NCBI GenBank assembly: GCA_021771695.1
Contig: JAETON010000011.1
Span: forward strand, 20,563 to 84,562
Length of the DNA stretch: 64,000 bases
Source of the DNA: Lachnospiraceae bacterium
Lineage (GTDB): Bacteria; Bacillota; Clostridia; Lachnospirales; Lachnospiraceae
Direction of reading: 5' to 3'
The notes beneath the pieces are model-generated. The model worked only from the letters and a program-made list of their open reading frames with translations, did not search any database and had not been told where the DNA came from. Of this stretch, positions 16,714 through 26,249 are shown one piece after another. Every line of letters starts with the position of its first letter. Position 1 is the stretch's first letter. The translations under genes and the position numbers were made by a program.

Positions 16714-16744
16714 ATTATAATTTACGGTTGTTACTATCGGTCAA
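16714..16744 (-). promoter_or_regulatory. MerR-type promoter of redox operon
   Basis: On the minus strand TTGACC (16739-16744) and TATAAT (16714-16719) are separated by 19 bases, longer than the usual 17 and diagnostic of promoters untwisted by MerR-family activators. CCGAT and ATCGG flank the segment as an outer inverted repeat (16711-16740), and CGGTTTACGTAACCG follows at 16699-16713. The divergent MerR gene at 16797 is the obvious regulator. Confidence 0.7.
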
Positions 16745-16796
16745 TAGTTTTTTTGAAAAATTTTAAAAATTTTTTTTATGATTGGAGGAGATTCAT

Positions 16797-17195
16797 ATTT
16801 ATACTATGATGCAAGTATGTAGGGAACTTGATATTACCTACCAAACTTTAAAATATTATTGTAATGAGGGTTTAGTACCAAATGTAAAACGTGATGCGAA
16901 TAATCGACGCATTTTTGATGAACATGATGTAAAATGGATTAAAGATTTAACTTGTTTAAAGAAATGTGGCATGAGCATTCAAGAAATGAAAAATTATCTT
17001 GAATTATGTTTGCAAGGAGAATCAACCATTCTACCTAGAAAAGAAATGCTTGCAAAGAAAAGAAAAGCCTTAAAAGAATCTATCAAGGAGTTAGAAGACA
17101 GCGTTGATTATATTGATTGGAAGCAGAATTTTTATGATGAAATACTTTCTGGAAAACGTCCTTATGTAAGTAATTTAATCAGAAAAAAAATCTAA
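16797..17195 (+). CDS. MerR-family regulator of redox operon
   Basis: The N-terminal domain is a MerR winged helix (MMQVCRELDITYQTLKYYCNEGLVPN, RRIFDEHDVKWIKDLTCLKKCGMSIQEMKNYLEL) and the C-terminal part is the usual dimerisation helix. No cysteine metal site is seen at the end, as in aldehyde/redox-type members (AdhR/NmlR group). The start is odd: homologues begin M-YT directly before the first helix, which here corresponds to an ATT codon at 16797, 6 bases after GGAGGAG. The first ATG (16806) is 15 bases away and would trim the domain; TTG 16782 overlaps the ribosome site. It reads divergently from the operon it should control. Confidence 0.87.
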   Translation: MYTMMQVCRELDITYQTLKYYCNEGLVPNVKRDANNRRIFDEHDVKWIKDLTCLKKCGMSIQEMKNYLELCLQGESTILPRKEMLAKKRKALKESIKELEDSVDYIDWKQNFYDEILSGKRPYVSNLIRKKI

Positions 17196-17534
17196 TACTT
17201 ACTAATATTTATGATAATTTATATCAAAACAAAAGTTCATTAAAACCTAAAAAAACAGAATTTCTAATTCTAACTATATAGTAGGAGAAATCCTGTTTTT
17301 TATTTGATTTACCTAATTATTTTAAATTATTGTTTTCTAAATACACTTAACTTCCTAATCATTAAGGATAATTCATAAAAATAATAAATTCTAATTTTAG
17401 ATTAGATGATGTAATAAAAGATATAGATTATACTCTGTAATTTTATTTAAGTTAAACTGAATAAGTTCTTGTCGGTTCAGTAATGACCTCCTCCCTTGTT
17501 CAACAAACTTTGAGTCTACTCCCTTTTTGAAAAT
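17196..17534. other. Intergenic region
   Basis: Apart from the MerR terminator at 17250-17300, this AT-rich stretch between two convergent genes shows no gene or strong repeat. Confidence 0.4.
17250..17300 (+). terminator. Terminator of MerR gene
   Basis: AAAAACAG-ATTTCT pairs with AGAAAT-CTGTTTTT around a short loop and ends in six T residues, 55 bases after the MerR stop codon. Confidence 0.7.
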
Positions 17535-17789
17535 TTACTTTAAAAAATACATATTGCTCGTATTTCCTTTATTTTCTCGGTATCGAGCAACTTTTTTTAT
17601 GTATCCATTACTCTCTAATTCTCTTAAGGCACGCTTTACTGTACTCTGGGATACATCTAAATCTTTAGAAATCGTATTGATGGAAGGAAAACATTTCCCT
17701 TCCTTATCGCAACGACTTCTTAAATACATATAAACTGCTTTCGCTCTTAGCTTTAAACCAGAAGCATAAATCGAATTAATATAATCCAT
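17535..17789 (-). CDS. Helix-turn-helix (HTH_36) protein
   Basis: This 84-residue protein is almost entirely a winged helix of the HTH_36 type: LKLRAKAVYMYLRSRCDKEGK, SINTISKDLDVSQSTVKRALREL, GYIKKVARY. Such small proteins recur next to VirD4 genes in ICEs and resemble replication-initiator or plasmid control proteins. Its start overlaps the VirD4 stop by one base, so it is the last gene of this transfer operon. It may repress the operon or act in replication; that is inference. Confidence 0.8.
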   Translation of the reverse strand: MDYINSIYASGLKLRAKAVYMYLRSRCDKEGKCFPSINTISKDLDVSQSTVKRALRELESNGYIKKVARYRENKGNTSNMYFLK

Positions 17790-19528
17790 TACACCTTCAC
17801 CTCCCCATTTCCTTTGATTTGAATATGAAGAATTTCATCCTCTGTATCTTCCTTTGAACCATATTTATTTAATATTGATTTCTGTAATCTTTCTCGATCC
17901 GCATAGTAAACCTTTCGACTAATCTGTTCTTCAATTCGATAGGCTTCTTCAAAAGTAATTCCCCATTTTATAAACAAAGGTAATTTTGTTTTCATTGGAT
18001 TTGTACCTGTCTTTGTTACAATAAAATGTCCTTTCTTTAATGCCTTTAATTCATCTGGTGTCATCAAAGGACGACTTATCATTTGCAACGATTGTGATGG
18101 ATCATTCTTCCCTCTAGTAATCGATCCTGATAAAACAGTCTGTGTGCCTAATGCTTCAGATAAAGTCTTTGCAGTTTCACTATTCGGTGCAAAACCTCCA
18201 AATATCGTATCTTGACAGTTATCAATGATAATATCTGCACCCTCTTTTCCATAGTTCTTCTGCATTTGTGCAATGGATTGAATAAGAGGTACTAAAGTTA
18301 CTCTGCGAGAACGAGAAGCACTAAACATCATTTCAGCCGAATTGATTTTAGGAAATGTTCCATATTCATCTAAAAAAAACATGACTCGATTCTTTAATCT
18401 TCCATCCGTTTCATCAGCTACCACTAAGATTTCTCTGTACAGCTGTTCAATAATCAAAGAAATCAAAAAGTGTTTCGTAACATCTTCTTCTGGTAAGCAT
18501 AAAAATATCGCAGTCTTTTCATTACAGAAACTTTCTGCATCGATGACACTATCAAAACAAAGGATTTGTTCTAATTCGGAATCTAGGAAAGCATTTAATC
18601 TAGATAAGGCTGTGGAAAGTACCGATTGCATCGACTGTTCAGCAGTATTTAAAGCAGCACCTGCAAACCATCTTGCTTTATGACTTTCAGGAAGTTCCTC
18701 CAACAGTATTTGAAACTGATTTTTTCCTTTTACTTTTGATGGTGCAAGTAAATCTTGTATCAGTTTAAATACAGATATAATATGTCTTTCTCTTGGTTCA
18801 CAAAACTCAGCAATTAGCAAAATGGTAGATGTTAACAATCCTTCTGCACTGTCATAGAAAAAAGCATTTTGACCATAACTAGAAGCATCCTGTTCTCCAC
18901 TAAAAATAATGGTTTTCGCTATAATCTTTGCGTATTTTTCTGCTTTTGCTTTTGAGCGTAAATCGGTAGAATCGTGTAAATATAAGTCCATATACTTATT
19001 GACTAGATGAAGCATATTATTTCCATGTGACTTTGTTGGATTACGCAAATCAATTACTGCTACTTTATAGCCATAATATTTACTGGCGATTGTTCCATAG
19101 TTTCGATACAAATCTCCTTTGGTATCCGTTGTTAAAAAACTCATTCCTGACGCACATGTGTATTCTAAATTTGGATACAAAAAAAACGATGTCTTTCCTA
19201 CCCCTGCTGCACCGATCATCAAGCAGTGGATATCGTCATCGTCTATATATGCACTAAGCTTTCGTTTCTTTCCAGTACTACCTACCACAAGACCTTGAAC
19301 TTGTGGTAGGTTCTTTCCTTTTCTCCAATTTTTTGGATTATATCGTACGATATGATACGTTTCATGAATTTCTTTTTTCGATGCAAATGCAGAAGTACCA
19401 TATTGACCATTTCCTACAGTCTTTGCTTTTATACCATCTAAACTATAACTGTGAGATGCTAATTGTATCAAAGCAATCAATCCAAACATACCTCCACCAA
19501 CACAAACGAATAATAATAGTCCTTCCAT
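17789..19528 (-). CDS. VirD4-like type IV coupling protein
   Basis: The TraG/VirD4 family ATPase links the relaxosome to the transfer channel. An N-terminal membrane segment (LLFVCVGGGMFGLIALIQLA) precedes Walker A GAAGVGKTS (about residue 110) and Walker B VMFFLDEYGTF. Further family motifs are TDTKGDLYRNYG and DIIIDNCQDTIFGGF. About 579 aa fits the short coupling proteins of Gram-positive ICEs. An ATG at 19528 and an in-frame GTG at 19534 are both possible starts. It directly follows the primase-like gene and precedes a small HTH protein. Confidence 0.93.
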   Translation of the reverse strand: MEGLLLFVCVGGGMFGLIALIQLASHSYSLDGIKAKTVGNGQYGTSAFASKKEIHETYHIVRYNPKNWRKGKNLPQVQGLVVGSTGKKRKLSAYIDDDDIHCLMIGAAGVGKTSFFLYPNLEYTCASGMSFLTTDTKGDLYRNYGTIASKYYGYKVAVIDLRNPTKSHGNNMLHLVNKYMDLYLHDSTDLRSKAKAEKYAKIIAKTIIFSGEQDASSYGQNAFFYDSAEGLLTSTILLIAEFCEPRERHIISVFKLIQDLLAPSKVKGKNQFQILLEELPESHKARWFAGAALNTAEQSMQSVLSTALSRLNAFLDSELEQILCFDSVIDAESFCNEKTAIFLCLPEEDVTKHFLISLIIEQLYREILVVADETDGRLKNRVMFFLDEYGTFPKINSAEMMFSASRSRRVTLVPLIQSIAQMQKNYGKEGADIIIDNCQDTIFGGFAPNSETAKTLSEALGTQTVLSGSITRGKNDPSQSLQMISRPLMTPDELKALKKGHFIVTKTGTNPMKTKLPLFIKWGITFEEAYRIEEQISRKVYYADRERLQKSILNKYGSKEDTEDEILHIQIKGNGEVKV

Positions 19529-19540
19529 ATTCACATCGTT

Positions 19541-21304
19541 TTAAGTTAGACTCATTTCCATACTGGGAAGGTATTCTCTACGATAATTTTTCATCTTTTG
19601 TAACGCTTCTTCGGTATCTTCGGATGTCATTACATCCATACTGATTTCCTGAATATCATCTTGTCCTACCTCTTTTAAATCTACTTTAAGTCTATCTAAT
19701 TCCATAAATACCTGTTCATTAAATTCATCAATAGAAGTCACATCGATATATTCTTGCATAATCCCTAGTGCTTCTTCATAACTACCGCAAGATGTAACAC
19801 GCTGAAATACTTCATTAGCCAGTTCTTCTTCTCCAATCGCACGTAATGATTTTTGTGTCATACCAATTAAGGCAAAGACATTTCCATCCGTACCAATTAA
19901 CGGACATTTAGGTTTTCTATTTTGATCCATCTTAAATTCCTCCTGTATATATTGTTCTAGATCTTCCTGCATATCAAAATAAGCAATCAGCATCATGCTG
20001 TCATCGGCTACATCCAACAACAGTTTCTGTAACCGTTCTTGCCTTTGTGGATATTCCTTATTGATGTAGCAGTCTTTTAATTTGTGAATCAACTCTTTTA
20101 ATTGCTCGATTCTTTTGTTCTGATCACCACGATCTTTATGTGGTCGATATTGCTTTATAAGTGCGCCCTCTATTTCAATAGGATGCTCGCTTAATTGTTG
20201 ATGATACCGAAATGCTCTTGAACTCAGTTCACATAAACAATTTCTTACTTTCTCAAATTCTATTTTGCCTTTTTGATTCAATATTGGAAAAATAGAAAGA
20301 TATTGATCCATAATGTGTTTGATTTCAATTTTTTCCTTGAATGGTTGAAATTGTTCTTTGTATTTTCTAAGCAGATGTTGAAACATTATCGGTTTGGGAT
20401 TATCAATTCCTTCTTGCAAATCTTGTACCCCATTAGTTTGTTTTAAATCTTCATTCCAATCTTTCAAAGTTGCATACTTCTGTTCAATTACAATTTGATA
20501 TCCGTTTTCTTCGAGTTCTTCCTGTATTCGTGACATGGCTTCACTTCCAGCAATATCATGATCTAAGCATAAATTTACTTTTGTAATTCCACTATGTACT
20601 TTTAATTGATGTAACAAAGGTTGTATCGATACACCATTTAAAGCCACATAATGATGTTCTTGCCAATTATCTGGATGTAAAGATATATAAGACAACAAAT
20701 CGATGGGTGCTTCAAATACATAGATTTCATTAGATGTTCCATTCCAATGAAAACTATATCTAGGATCAGAACCAGTTTCATTACCACGATAACTTCCAAA
20801 GGTGGCACGTTTATGTGCATGACGCATTGTTCCTTCTTCATCAAACCCTGCAAAAACTACATTATGATACTTCTCGGATTCATAAATAAGTCCTTGTTCT
20901 GTAAATGTATTTAATACATTTCTATCAATATATCGTTGTTTCAGTAAGTAACCATACACTCGTTTCATGGTTACATTTTTAGTTGGTGCATGAAACTCTT
21001 TTGGTTCTTGTTCTTCGTGATGCGCTTGTTCATAAGGAACTCCTGATTCATTCAATAAAAGTTGTACCGCTTCTGGGAATGAGTAGTGATAAAACTTTTG
21101 TAGAAAAGAAATTGGATATCCACCTTCTTCATACTTATGTTGATACCATCGATTCCCTTTGATTGTGACACTACTATTTCGCATCCAACGAATTTCTTTT
21201 CCGGATTTCTCTAATGTTTCACCCTGTTTCCGCAAGAAATCGGCAAGATCAATATTATTCGCAATCTGAATTTGTTCTTTTGAAAATGCTACATATTTTG
21301 ACAT
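19541..21304 (-). CDS. DUF3991/Toprim primase-like protein
   Basis: The N-terminal third matches the DUF3991/Toprim layout of ICE primases: VDLADFLRKQG-like start (IDLADFLRKQGETLEKSG), IRWMRNSSVTIKGNRWYQHKYEEGG, then a Toprim domain with EAPIDLLSYISLH and NLCLDHDIAGSEA carrying the metal-binding acidic residues. The C-terminal half is helical and ICE-specific. It may prime complementary-strand synthesis after transfer. It lies between the relaxase and the coupling protein. Confidence 0.87.
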   Translation of the reverse strand: MSKYVAFSKEQIQIANNIDLADFLRKQGETLEKSGKEIRWMRNSSVTIKGNRWYQHKYEEGGYPISFLQKFYHYSFPEAVQLLLNESGVPYEQAHHEEQEPKEFHAPTKNVTMKRVYGYLLKQRYIDRNVLNTFTEQGLIYESEKYHNVVFAGFDEEGTMRHAHKRATFGSYRGNETGSDPRYSFHWNGTSNEIYVFEAPIDLLSYISLHPDNWQEHHYVALNGVSIQPLLHQLKVHSGITKVNLCLDHDIAGSEAMSRIQEELEENGYQIVIEQKYATLKDWNEDLKQTNGVQDLQEGIDNPKPIMFQHLLRKYKEQFQPFKEKIEIKHIMDQYLSIFPILNQKGKIEFEKVRNCLCELSSRAFRYHQQLSEHPIEIEGALIKQYRPHKDRGDQNKRIEQLKELIHKLKDCYINKEYPQRQERLQKLLLDVADDSMMLIAYFDMQEDLEQYIQEEFKMDQNRKPKCPLIGTDGNVFALIGMTQKSLRAIGEEELANEVFQRVTSCGSYEEALGIMQEYIDVTSIDEFNEQVFMELDRLKVDLKEVGQDDIQEISMDVMTSEDTEEALQKMKNYRREYLPSMEMSLT

Positions 21305-21318
21305 GAGCTATCCTCCTC

Positions 21319-21432
21319 TCAGTGATGTCGATCACTATGTTTTTGTTGTATAGTTTTATTCGGAATTATGACAGCTTTTGCTTTCATTACTTGATTCTTT
21401 ATAATCTGTTTTAATTCTTTTTTTGTTTTCAA
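21319..21432 (-). CDS. Small basic protein (37 aa)
   Basis: A short reading frame fills the gap between relaxase and primase. It starts at TTG 21432 with an AAAGGA site 6 bases upstream and encodes KTKKELKQIIKNQVM followed by KAKAVIIPNKTIQ, ending HSDRHH. It is lysine-rich. The primase ribosome site lies in its 3' end. No family is recognised; the support is spacing and codon look only. Confidence 0.4.
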   Translation of the reverse strand: MKTKKELKQIIKNQVMKAKAVIIPNKTIQQKHSDRHH

Positions 21433-21450
21433 GTTTTTATCCTTTCTTTC

Positions 21451-24138
21451 TTATTCAAAATTCATTGTATAATCATCTTCTTTATGACCAAGAGCAGTTC
21501 TTTTTTCTTGTATTTTTCTTCGTAATTTTTTATCAACTCCAGTTAATGGATTGGTATGGTCTGGTAATAGTTGTTTTTCAAAGATACGACTGAAATGATG
21601 AAAGAAACGACTTACTAATAATGATAATGACTGATGTGTAAAATCATCCTTATGTTCCAACAACCATTGTGCGTATGGATTCCCTTGTGAAGCAGATGCT
21701 TCTAAATATTGAATGGCAAGTTCTTCATCTTTTTGTACCTCTTTGCCAAATAAAAAAAGTTTGCCTAATACATATTGAGCAAACATATTGTTTTGTGAAG
21801 CAGACTTTTTTAACCACACCATTGCTTCATCAATATTCTTTTCTATCATTTCGCCGTCATATAAGTATCTTCCATATTGAAATTGTGCAACACTATTCCC
21901 ATGTTCAGCTGACAACTGAAGATATTTTAATGCAGAAGAAATATCTTCTATTTTCATATATGCCTTGTAGAGCATATATTCTGCATACGGATTATCTTTA
22001 CATAACTTAAAATATGAAATTGCCTTATTGATATCTTCTTCAAAAAATGTTCCATTCAAATATTCTTTACCAAGAAGATAGACTGCATTTTTGTTTTCTT
22101 TTTCTGCTAGTGTTTCTAATAATTTACGTGCTTCCTCACTATGCTCATAAAACTGTTCATTGATCCATATTTTTGATAGTAGAAACATCGCATTTTCATT
22201 TCTCATATTCATTGATTTCTGTAAATAGGTAATTGCAACACGAATATCTTTTTCTGTACCCTTACCTTCATAATACATTCTACCTAATCGATACTGTAAA
22301 TTGTCATCGCCATTTTCATCTTCCATGTTGGAAAACTTATTAAAAGCAATTTGATAGTATGATTTCGCCTTTGTTTCATCTCTATCTGTTCCACTACCAG
22401 TATCATAGGCAAGTGCAGTTTCATAACAAGCATAAGCATTTCCTTTATTAGCAGAATCTATGAAATATACAAATGCATCTTTATCAGATACCTCTCTACC
22501 GAGTCCTCTTTTTGCCATCGTACCAAGCAAATATAAAGCATATGGATTCTTTTGTGCATTCATGAAAAACTTCAATGCTTTTGTATGATCCACTTCTACA
22601 CCTAAGCCATACAAATAATGCTTTCCTATACGATACGAAATGTATTCCTTTTTCTTTTCGGCATCCTGAAGTAAACTCATAAACCCATCCAATGCTTTTT
22701 TATAGTAAGCATTAGAAAGTTCAACATCCACATCTCTACCAATTCCTTTTTGATACACTTTTCCTAATTCTGATAAAGCAAGCACATTATTATGTTCTGC
22801 TTCGTATTCCAAGTGATCAATTGCTTTTTCTGTATCTTTTTCAATAGTTCTTGTTTCATACAGATATTGCATAGCTTCTTTATATGTTTCATTCCATTCC
22901 ATCTTATAGATTTCATTTCTTTGAGATGTATATACGATATCATCCTGTATCGATTCAAGGACATCTTCCTCTGTATCAATAAATGATTCTAAATCGAAAC
23001 CTTCTTCCAGTTCTCTATGTCTGGTTTCATATTCAGAAAGATGACTAACTTCAGTTAGAATCATATTTTTGATACTTTTAAACTCTTTCTGTTGATGTAA
23101 TGGTACACGCTCATCTAGTGTATCTTGATATGTCTGTTTGATATCTTCTTGTTGGTGATACCATACATCATATAAAACTTGAATACGTTCATCTTGTTCT
23201 AAAAGAGAAAAAATATCATCCACAATCTTTTTTACATCAGATTTTAAAAATCCATATACAAGTTTTCCTTTATGTTGTTGAATCTCATTATGTAATTTAT
23301 AAATCAATTCTTCCAGTTCTTTGTTTTCCTGCATTGGCTGGTTTAGTGACGAAAGTATCGATTTGATTTGTTCTTTACTAATTTCTTTGATTTCCTCTCG
23401 CTTTGTACTTTTTTCTTCATAAAGATGAAGAAAATCTTGTTTGAAAATAGAACTAGCATAGACTTTTCTCAAGCCATAGATTCCATCTTTTGTAAGATAT
23501 CCTTGTTTCATATCCTTTGAATAAACGATCATATGGATATGAGGATGATGTCCTTCGTTATGAAAGGCTGCATACCATTTTAAATTGTTAGGATCAATTT
23601 TCATAATTCCAGCCAATTCATTTCTTTTCGCACGACACAAGTTCATCCATGCTTTCGCATTGTCATATCCAAGTCTTTGAGCATCTTCTCGTTTAATCGA
23701 TATGATATTTGTCCAAACAGTGCCTTCATGCATTGCCACTTCTGTAGCAATTTGATTTAAATTCAAAGATTCATTTGTATCAGAAAATAATCCATGTTCT
23801 CCTAGTTTTTCTACACGAGGACGATTCGCAATATAATCCACATAGTTTTCTTTTGTTGCAATCTGTTCTAGATTCTGTTCCATAATCGTTTGAATTAGTT
23901 CACTTGCATTTTCTCGATTAGGTTCTCGAATATAATCTTCATATTCAAACAGTTTTTTAGCATCTGGAAAATCTTTTAATAAGGACTGAATCATTTCTTT
24001 TTGTTTAGCAGTTGCATCTGCTTTTCCAAAAGAATTATGTATCTTTTCTGCACCTTCTCTTGTAGCCATATACTTTGTATAAAAATCTCGATGTTTTGCA
24101 CTTTTAATAAACTTACACTTCACTATAAATCTTGGCAT
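21451..24138 (-). CDS. MobP-type relaxase with Sel1 repeats
   Basis: The DNA relaxase nicks at oriT and leads the transferred strand. The N-terminal ~300 residues have the MobP3-like start (MPRFIVKCKFIKSAKHRDFYTKYM) and the metal-binding histidine motif HNEGHHPHIHMIVYS at about residues 193-207. The C-terminal two thirds are unusual for a relaxase: about ten Sel1-like repeats from residue ~440 (ALSELGKVYQKGIG, SYRIGKHYLYGLGV, ALYLLGTMAKRGLG, QYRLGRMYYEGKG). Sel1 repeats mediate protein contact. The protein is followed by primase and VirD4 genes and preceded by a small protein of unknown role. Confidence 0.92.
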   Translation of the reverse strand: MPRFIVKCKFIKSAKHRDFYTKYMATREGAEKIHNSFGKADATAKQKEMIQSLLKDFPDAKKLFEYEDYIREPNRENASELIQTIMEQNLEQIATKENYVDYIANRPRVEKLGEHGLFSDTNESLNLNQIATEVAMHEGTVWTNIISIKREDAQRLGYDNAKAWMNLCRAKRNELAGIMKIDPNNLKWYAAFHNEGHHPHIHMIVYSKDMKQGYLTKDGIYGLRKVYASSIFKQDFLHLYEEKSTKREEIKEISKEQIKSILSSLNQPMQENKELEELIYKLHNEIQQHKGKLVYGFLKSDVKKIVDDIFSLLEQDERIQVLYDVWYHQQEDIKQTYQDTLDERVPLHQQKEFKSIKNMILTEVSHLSEYETRHRELEEGFDLESFIDTEEDVLESIQDDIVYTSQRNEIYKMEWNETYKEAMQYLYETRTIEKDTEKAIDHLEYEAEHNNVLALSELGKVYQKGIGRDVDVELSNAYYKKALDGFMSLLQDAEKKKEYISYRIGKHYLYGLGVEVDHTKALKFFMNAQKNPYALYLLGTMAKRGLGREVSDKDAFVYFIDSANKGNAYACYETALAYDTGSGTDRDETKAKSYYQIAFNKFSNMEDENGDDNLQYRLGRMYYEGKGTEKDIRVAITYLQKSMNMRNENAMFLLSKIWINEQFYEHSEEARKLLETLAEKENKNAVYLLGKEYLNGTFFEEDINKAISYFKLCKDNPYAEYMLYKAYMKIEDISSALKYLQLSAEHGNSVAQFQYGRYLYDGEMIEKNIDEAMVWLKKSASQNNMFAQYVLGKLFLFGKEVQKDEELAIQYLEASASQGNPYAQWLLEHKDDFTHQSLSLLVSRFFHHFSRIFEKQLLPDHTNPLTGVDKKLRRKIQEKRTALGHKEDDYTMNFE

Positions 24139-24149
24139 AATAATTCCTC

Positions 24150-24677
24150 TTAAAACAATGTGATTTGTTGAAGATGTGTTAATTCCATATCATCCAATTG
24201 TTCAGCATACTCCTTTATCAATTGAATAGATTCTGTTGGATCTTTAAACCTTCTCATATATACATAGTCTTTTGAATCAATAGCATCTTTTAAACATTTG
24301 ATTCTTTGAATAAAAAAACGCATTGACTCTTGTTTTGAATCTTTCGATTCCAAGAAATCAAATGCGTTTAATAATTGATTCCACTCTTCTAACGATGTAC
24401 ATGCCTCGTAGTATTTTTTAGCATTTTCCATTATTTCATTTGCTCTAGCCATATAGTTATTATCAACTTTTGGTGGTAATTCTTGAAAATATAAATCAGG
24501 TAAATCATCTTCTGACAAAGATTCTTTTAAATTCCTTTTATCAATGATGATATGGTTTCTAATCAGATTCAAATTGACACCATCAGTCCATGATGGATCA
24601 TTACATCCGTTCGTATAAACATCATTCCAATGTTCATAGTCTTTTACTAATTCTTCCTTATAATTTTTCTGTTTCAT
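24150..24677 (-). CDS. Hypothetical ICE protein upstream of relaxase
   Basis: A 175-aa acidic, helical protein with no signal or membrane segment (ends LDDMELTHLQQITLF). It lies 11 bases upstream of the relaxase gene and downstream of the acetyltransferase cargo, so it probably belongs to the relaxase operon. I recognise no domain. A relaxosome accessory role would be a guess from position. Confidence 0.6.
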   Translation of the reverse strand: MKQKNYKEELVKDYEHWNDVYTNGCNDPSWTDGVNLNLIRNHIIIDKRNLKESLSEDDLPDLYFQELPPKVDNNYMARANEIMENAKKYYEACTSLEEWNQLLNAFDFLESKDSKQESMRFFIQRIKCLKDAIDSKDYVYMRRFKDPTESIQLIKEYAEQLDDMELTHLQQITLF

Positions 24678-24694
24678 ACGTTGTTTTTGTCAAT

Positions 24695-25279
24695 CTATTC
24701 TTTCTGTTCTGCAGGATCCTGATATCGAATAATTTTAGCAGGAACACCTGCAACAACAGCATAATCAGGTACATCCTTAACTACAACCGCACCTGCTGCA
24801 ACAACAGCATATTTACCAATTGTTACACCTGGACAAATTGTAGCATTCATTCCAATCCATGCATTTTTCTTAATGGTCACTTTCCCATAGGTATATATAG
24901 AATGCCTTTCATTCATATCATGATTAATCGTAGCAATACGAACTCCAGGAGCAACCATTACACCATCTTCAAATTCAATGCCTCCTGACGCAGAAAGAAT
25001 TGCTGAGTGATTAATAAACACACCTTTTCCAAATCTCACTCTATTTCCAAAATCACAAATAAATGGTGTAAGAATTCTTACATCATCAAGCTTACGATCA
25101 AATAACTCCTCTAAATAAGTAATATAATTTGGATCACTTGGCATAGTTGCATTTGCTTTAGCACAAAGTGTTCTGGCATGTATCATTTCTTCACTTGCTT
25201 CTTTGAAGTAATCTTCACGTACATCTGTTGGTCCACCCTGATCCATTAGTTGATATACATATCCTTTATCAAATTTCAT
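24695..25279 (-). CDS. Maltose/galactoside-type O-acetyltransferase
   Basis: A 194-aa left-handed beta-helix acetyltransferase. The N-terminal maltose-acetyltransferase helix is present ([18 protein letters not shown]), then hexapeptide repeats ([58 protein letters not shown]). Catalytic His is probably in [10 protein letters not shown]. It would transfer acetyl from acetyl-CoA to a sugar. It overlaps the upstream flavodoxin by 11 bases and is the last gene of a three-gene MerR-controlled cargo. Confidence 0.9.
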   Translation of the reverse strand: MKFDKGYVYQLMDQGGPTDVREDYFKEASEEMIHARTLCAKANATMPSDPNYITYLEELFDRKLDDVRILTPFICDFGNRVRFGKGVFINHSAILSASGGIEFEDGVMVAPGVRIATINHDMNERHSIYTYGKVTIKKNAWIGMNATICPGVTIGKYAVVAAGAVVVKDVPDYAVVAGVPAKIIRYQDPAEQKE

Positions 25280-25781
25280 TTTTTATCCACCTTTCTAACT
25301 CTTCATTTTCCTTATCCACTAAACTACCTACAATAGCAATTCCTTTTAAAACATTCGCACCTTGAGTTATATCGGCAATATCTCTTTCAGTTGATGAAAG
25401 ACCACTACCTTCATGCGTACAAAAAGGATAAATGGTTTTTCCTGAAAAATTAAACTTATTTAAAAATGTATATACTGCCATAGGCATTGTTCCCCAATAA
25501 TTTGGAAACCCTAGATAAATTTCATCGTACTGTTCCATGTTATTGGGTAAAGCAATTAGTTCTGGTCTAGCATTCATTTGTAAGTCTTTTTTAGCTTGGA
25601 TAATGCATGTATCATAGTCTTTCGCATAAGGTATTTTCTGTTCAATCTTAAAAAGGTCACTTCCAGTTAAAGACGCAATTCTTTTTGCAATTTTTTCTGT
25701 ATTTCCCACAGAAATATACTTCTTTGAACCACCAAAATAATTTTCATCAGCTCTTGAATAATATGCCACTAGTTTCTTCAT
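25269..25781 (-). CDS. Flavodoxin (cytoplasmic), MerR cargo
   Basis: 170-aa flavodoxin with a split phosphate loop: [16 protein letters not shown] is followed by [16 protein letters not shown], an insertion like that of the 12230 protein. Other loops are [21 protein letters not shown] and [11 protein letters not shown]. No signal peptide. ATG 25781 has a GAGGAGG site and lies one base after the MerR gene ends. It is the second gene of the merR-flavodoxin-acetyltransferase unit. Confidence 0.88.
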   Translation of the reverse strand: MKKLVAYYSRADENYFGGSKKYISVGNTEKIAKRIASLTGSDLFKIEQKIPYAKDYDTCIIQAKKDLQMNARPELIALPNNMEQYDEIYLGFPNYWGTMPMAVYTFLNKFNFSGKTIYPFCTHEGSGLSSTERDIADITQGANVLKGIAIVGSLVDKENEELERWIKNEI

Positions 25782-25782
25782 T

Positions 25783-26172
25783 TTATTCCTCCTCATCATC
25801 TGTCCAAGTCAATTTTCCTGTTTTTAAAGCTACTTCATAATGAGAAATTTTATAAGATAGTTTATTCATCGTTTCATTAATTTGCTTTTTCTTTAATTTT
25901 AGTATTTCCATTTGATTATAAAGCAACTCTAATCTTGCAGGTATAGTTTCATTCCCTTGTTGAAATAAATTTACATATTCAATCATTGCTTCAATAGGTA
26001 ATCCTGCACTCCGCATACAAATTGCAAGCTCCACCCATTTTAAATCTTCTTCTTGATAATCTCGAATTCCACTAGCTGTTCTTGTAACTTCTGGTATCAT
26101 TTTTACTCTTTCATAATATCGTAAAGTATCTTGACTAATATGATATCTCTCTGCAACCTCTTTAATTGTCAT
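25783..26172 (-). CDS. MerR-family regulator of flavodoxin cargo
   Basis: 129 aa from ATG 26172, which has a GAGGAG site. The winged helix is MTIKEVAERYHISQDTLRYYERVKMIPEVTRT, RDYQEEDLKWVELAICMRSAGLPIEAMIEYV, with a dimerisation helix after it. It lacks C-terminal metal cysteines and is of the AdhR/aldehyde type by pattern. A textbook MerR operator sits in its own promoter, so it should autoregulate the unit with flavodoxin and acetyltransferase. Confidence 0.9.
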   Translation of the reverse strand: MTIKEVAERYHISQDTLRYYERVKMIPEVTRTASGIRDYQEEDLKWVELAICMRSAGLPIEAMIEYVNLFQQGNETIPARLELLYNQMEILKLKKKQINETMNKLSYKISHYEVALKTGKLTWTDDEEE

Positions 26173-26199
26173 CCTACTTTCTCCTCTCATTACTTTCAT

Positions 26200-26230
26200 A
26201 TTTTACTACTTGGAGTTAACTCTAAGTCAA
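26200..26230 (-). promoter_or_regulatory. MerR promoter with 18-bp operator dyad
   Basis: Minus-strand TTGACT (26225-26230) and TAAAAT (26200-26205) are separated by exactly 19 bases. The spacer region holds the near-perfect palindrome CTTGGAGTTAACTCTAAG (26209-26226, one mismatch). This is the classic arrangement in which a MerR activator realigns an overlong spacer. Confidence 0.85.
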
Positions 26231-26249
26231 TACTATTTAATGATTTTCT

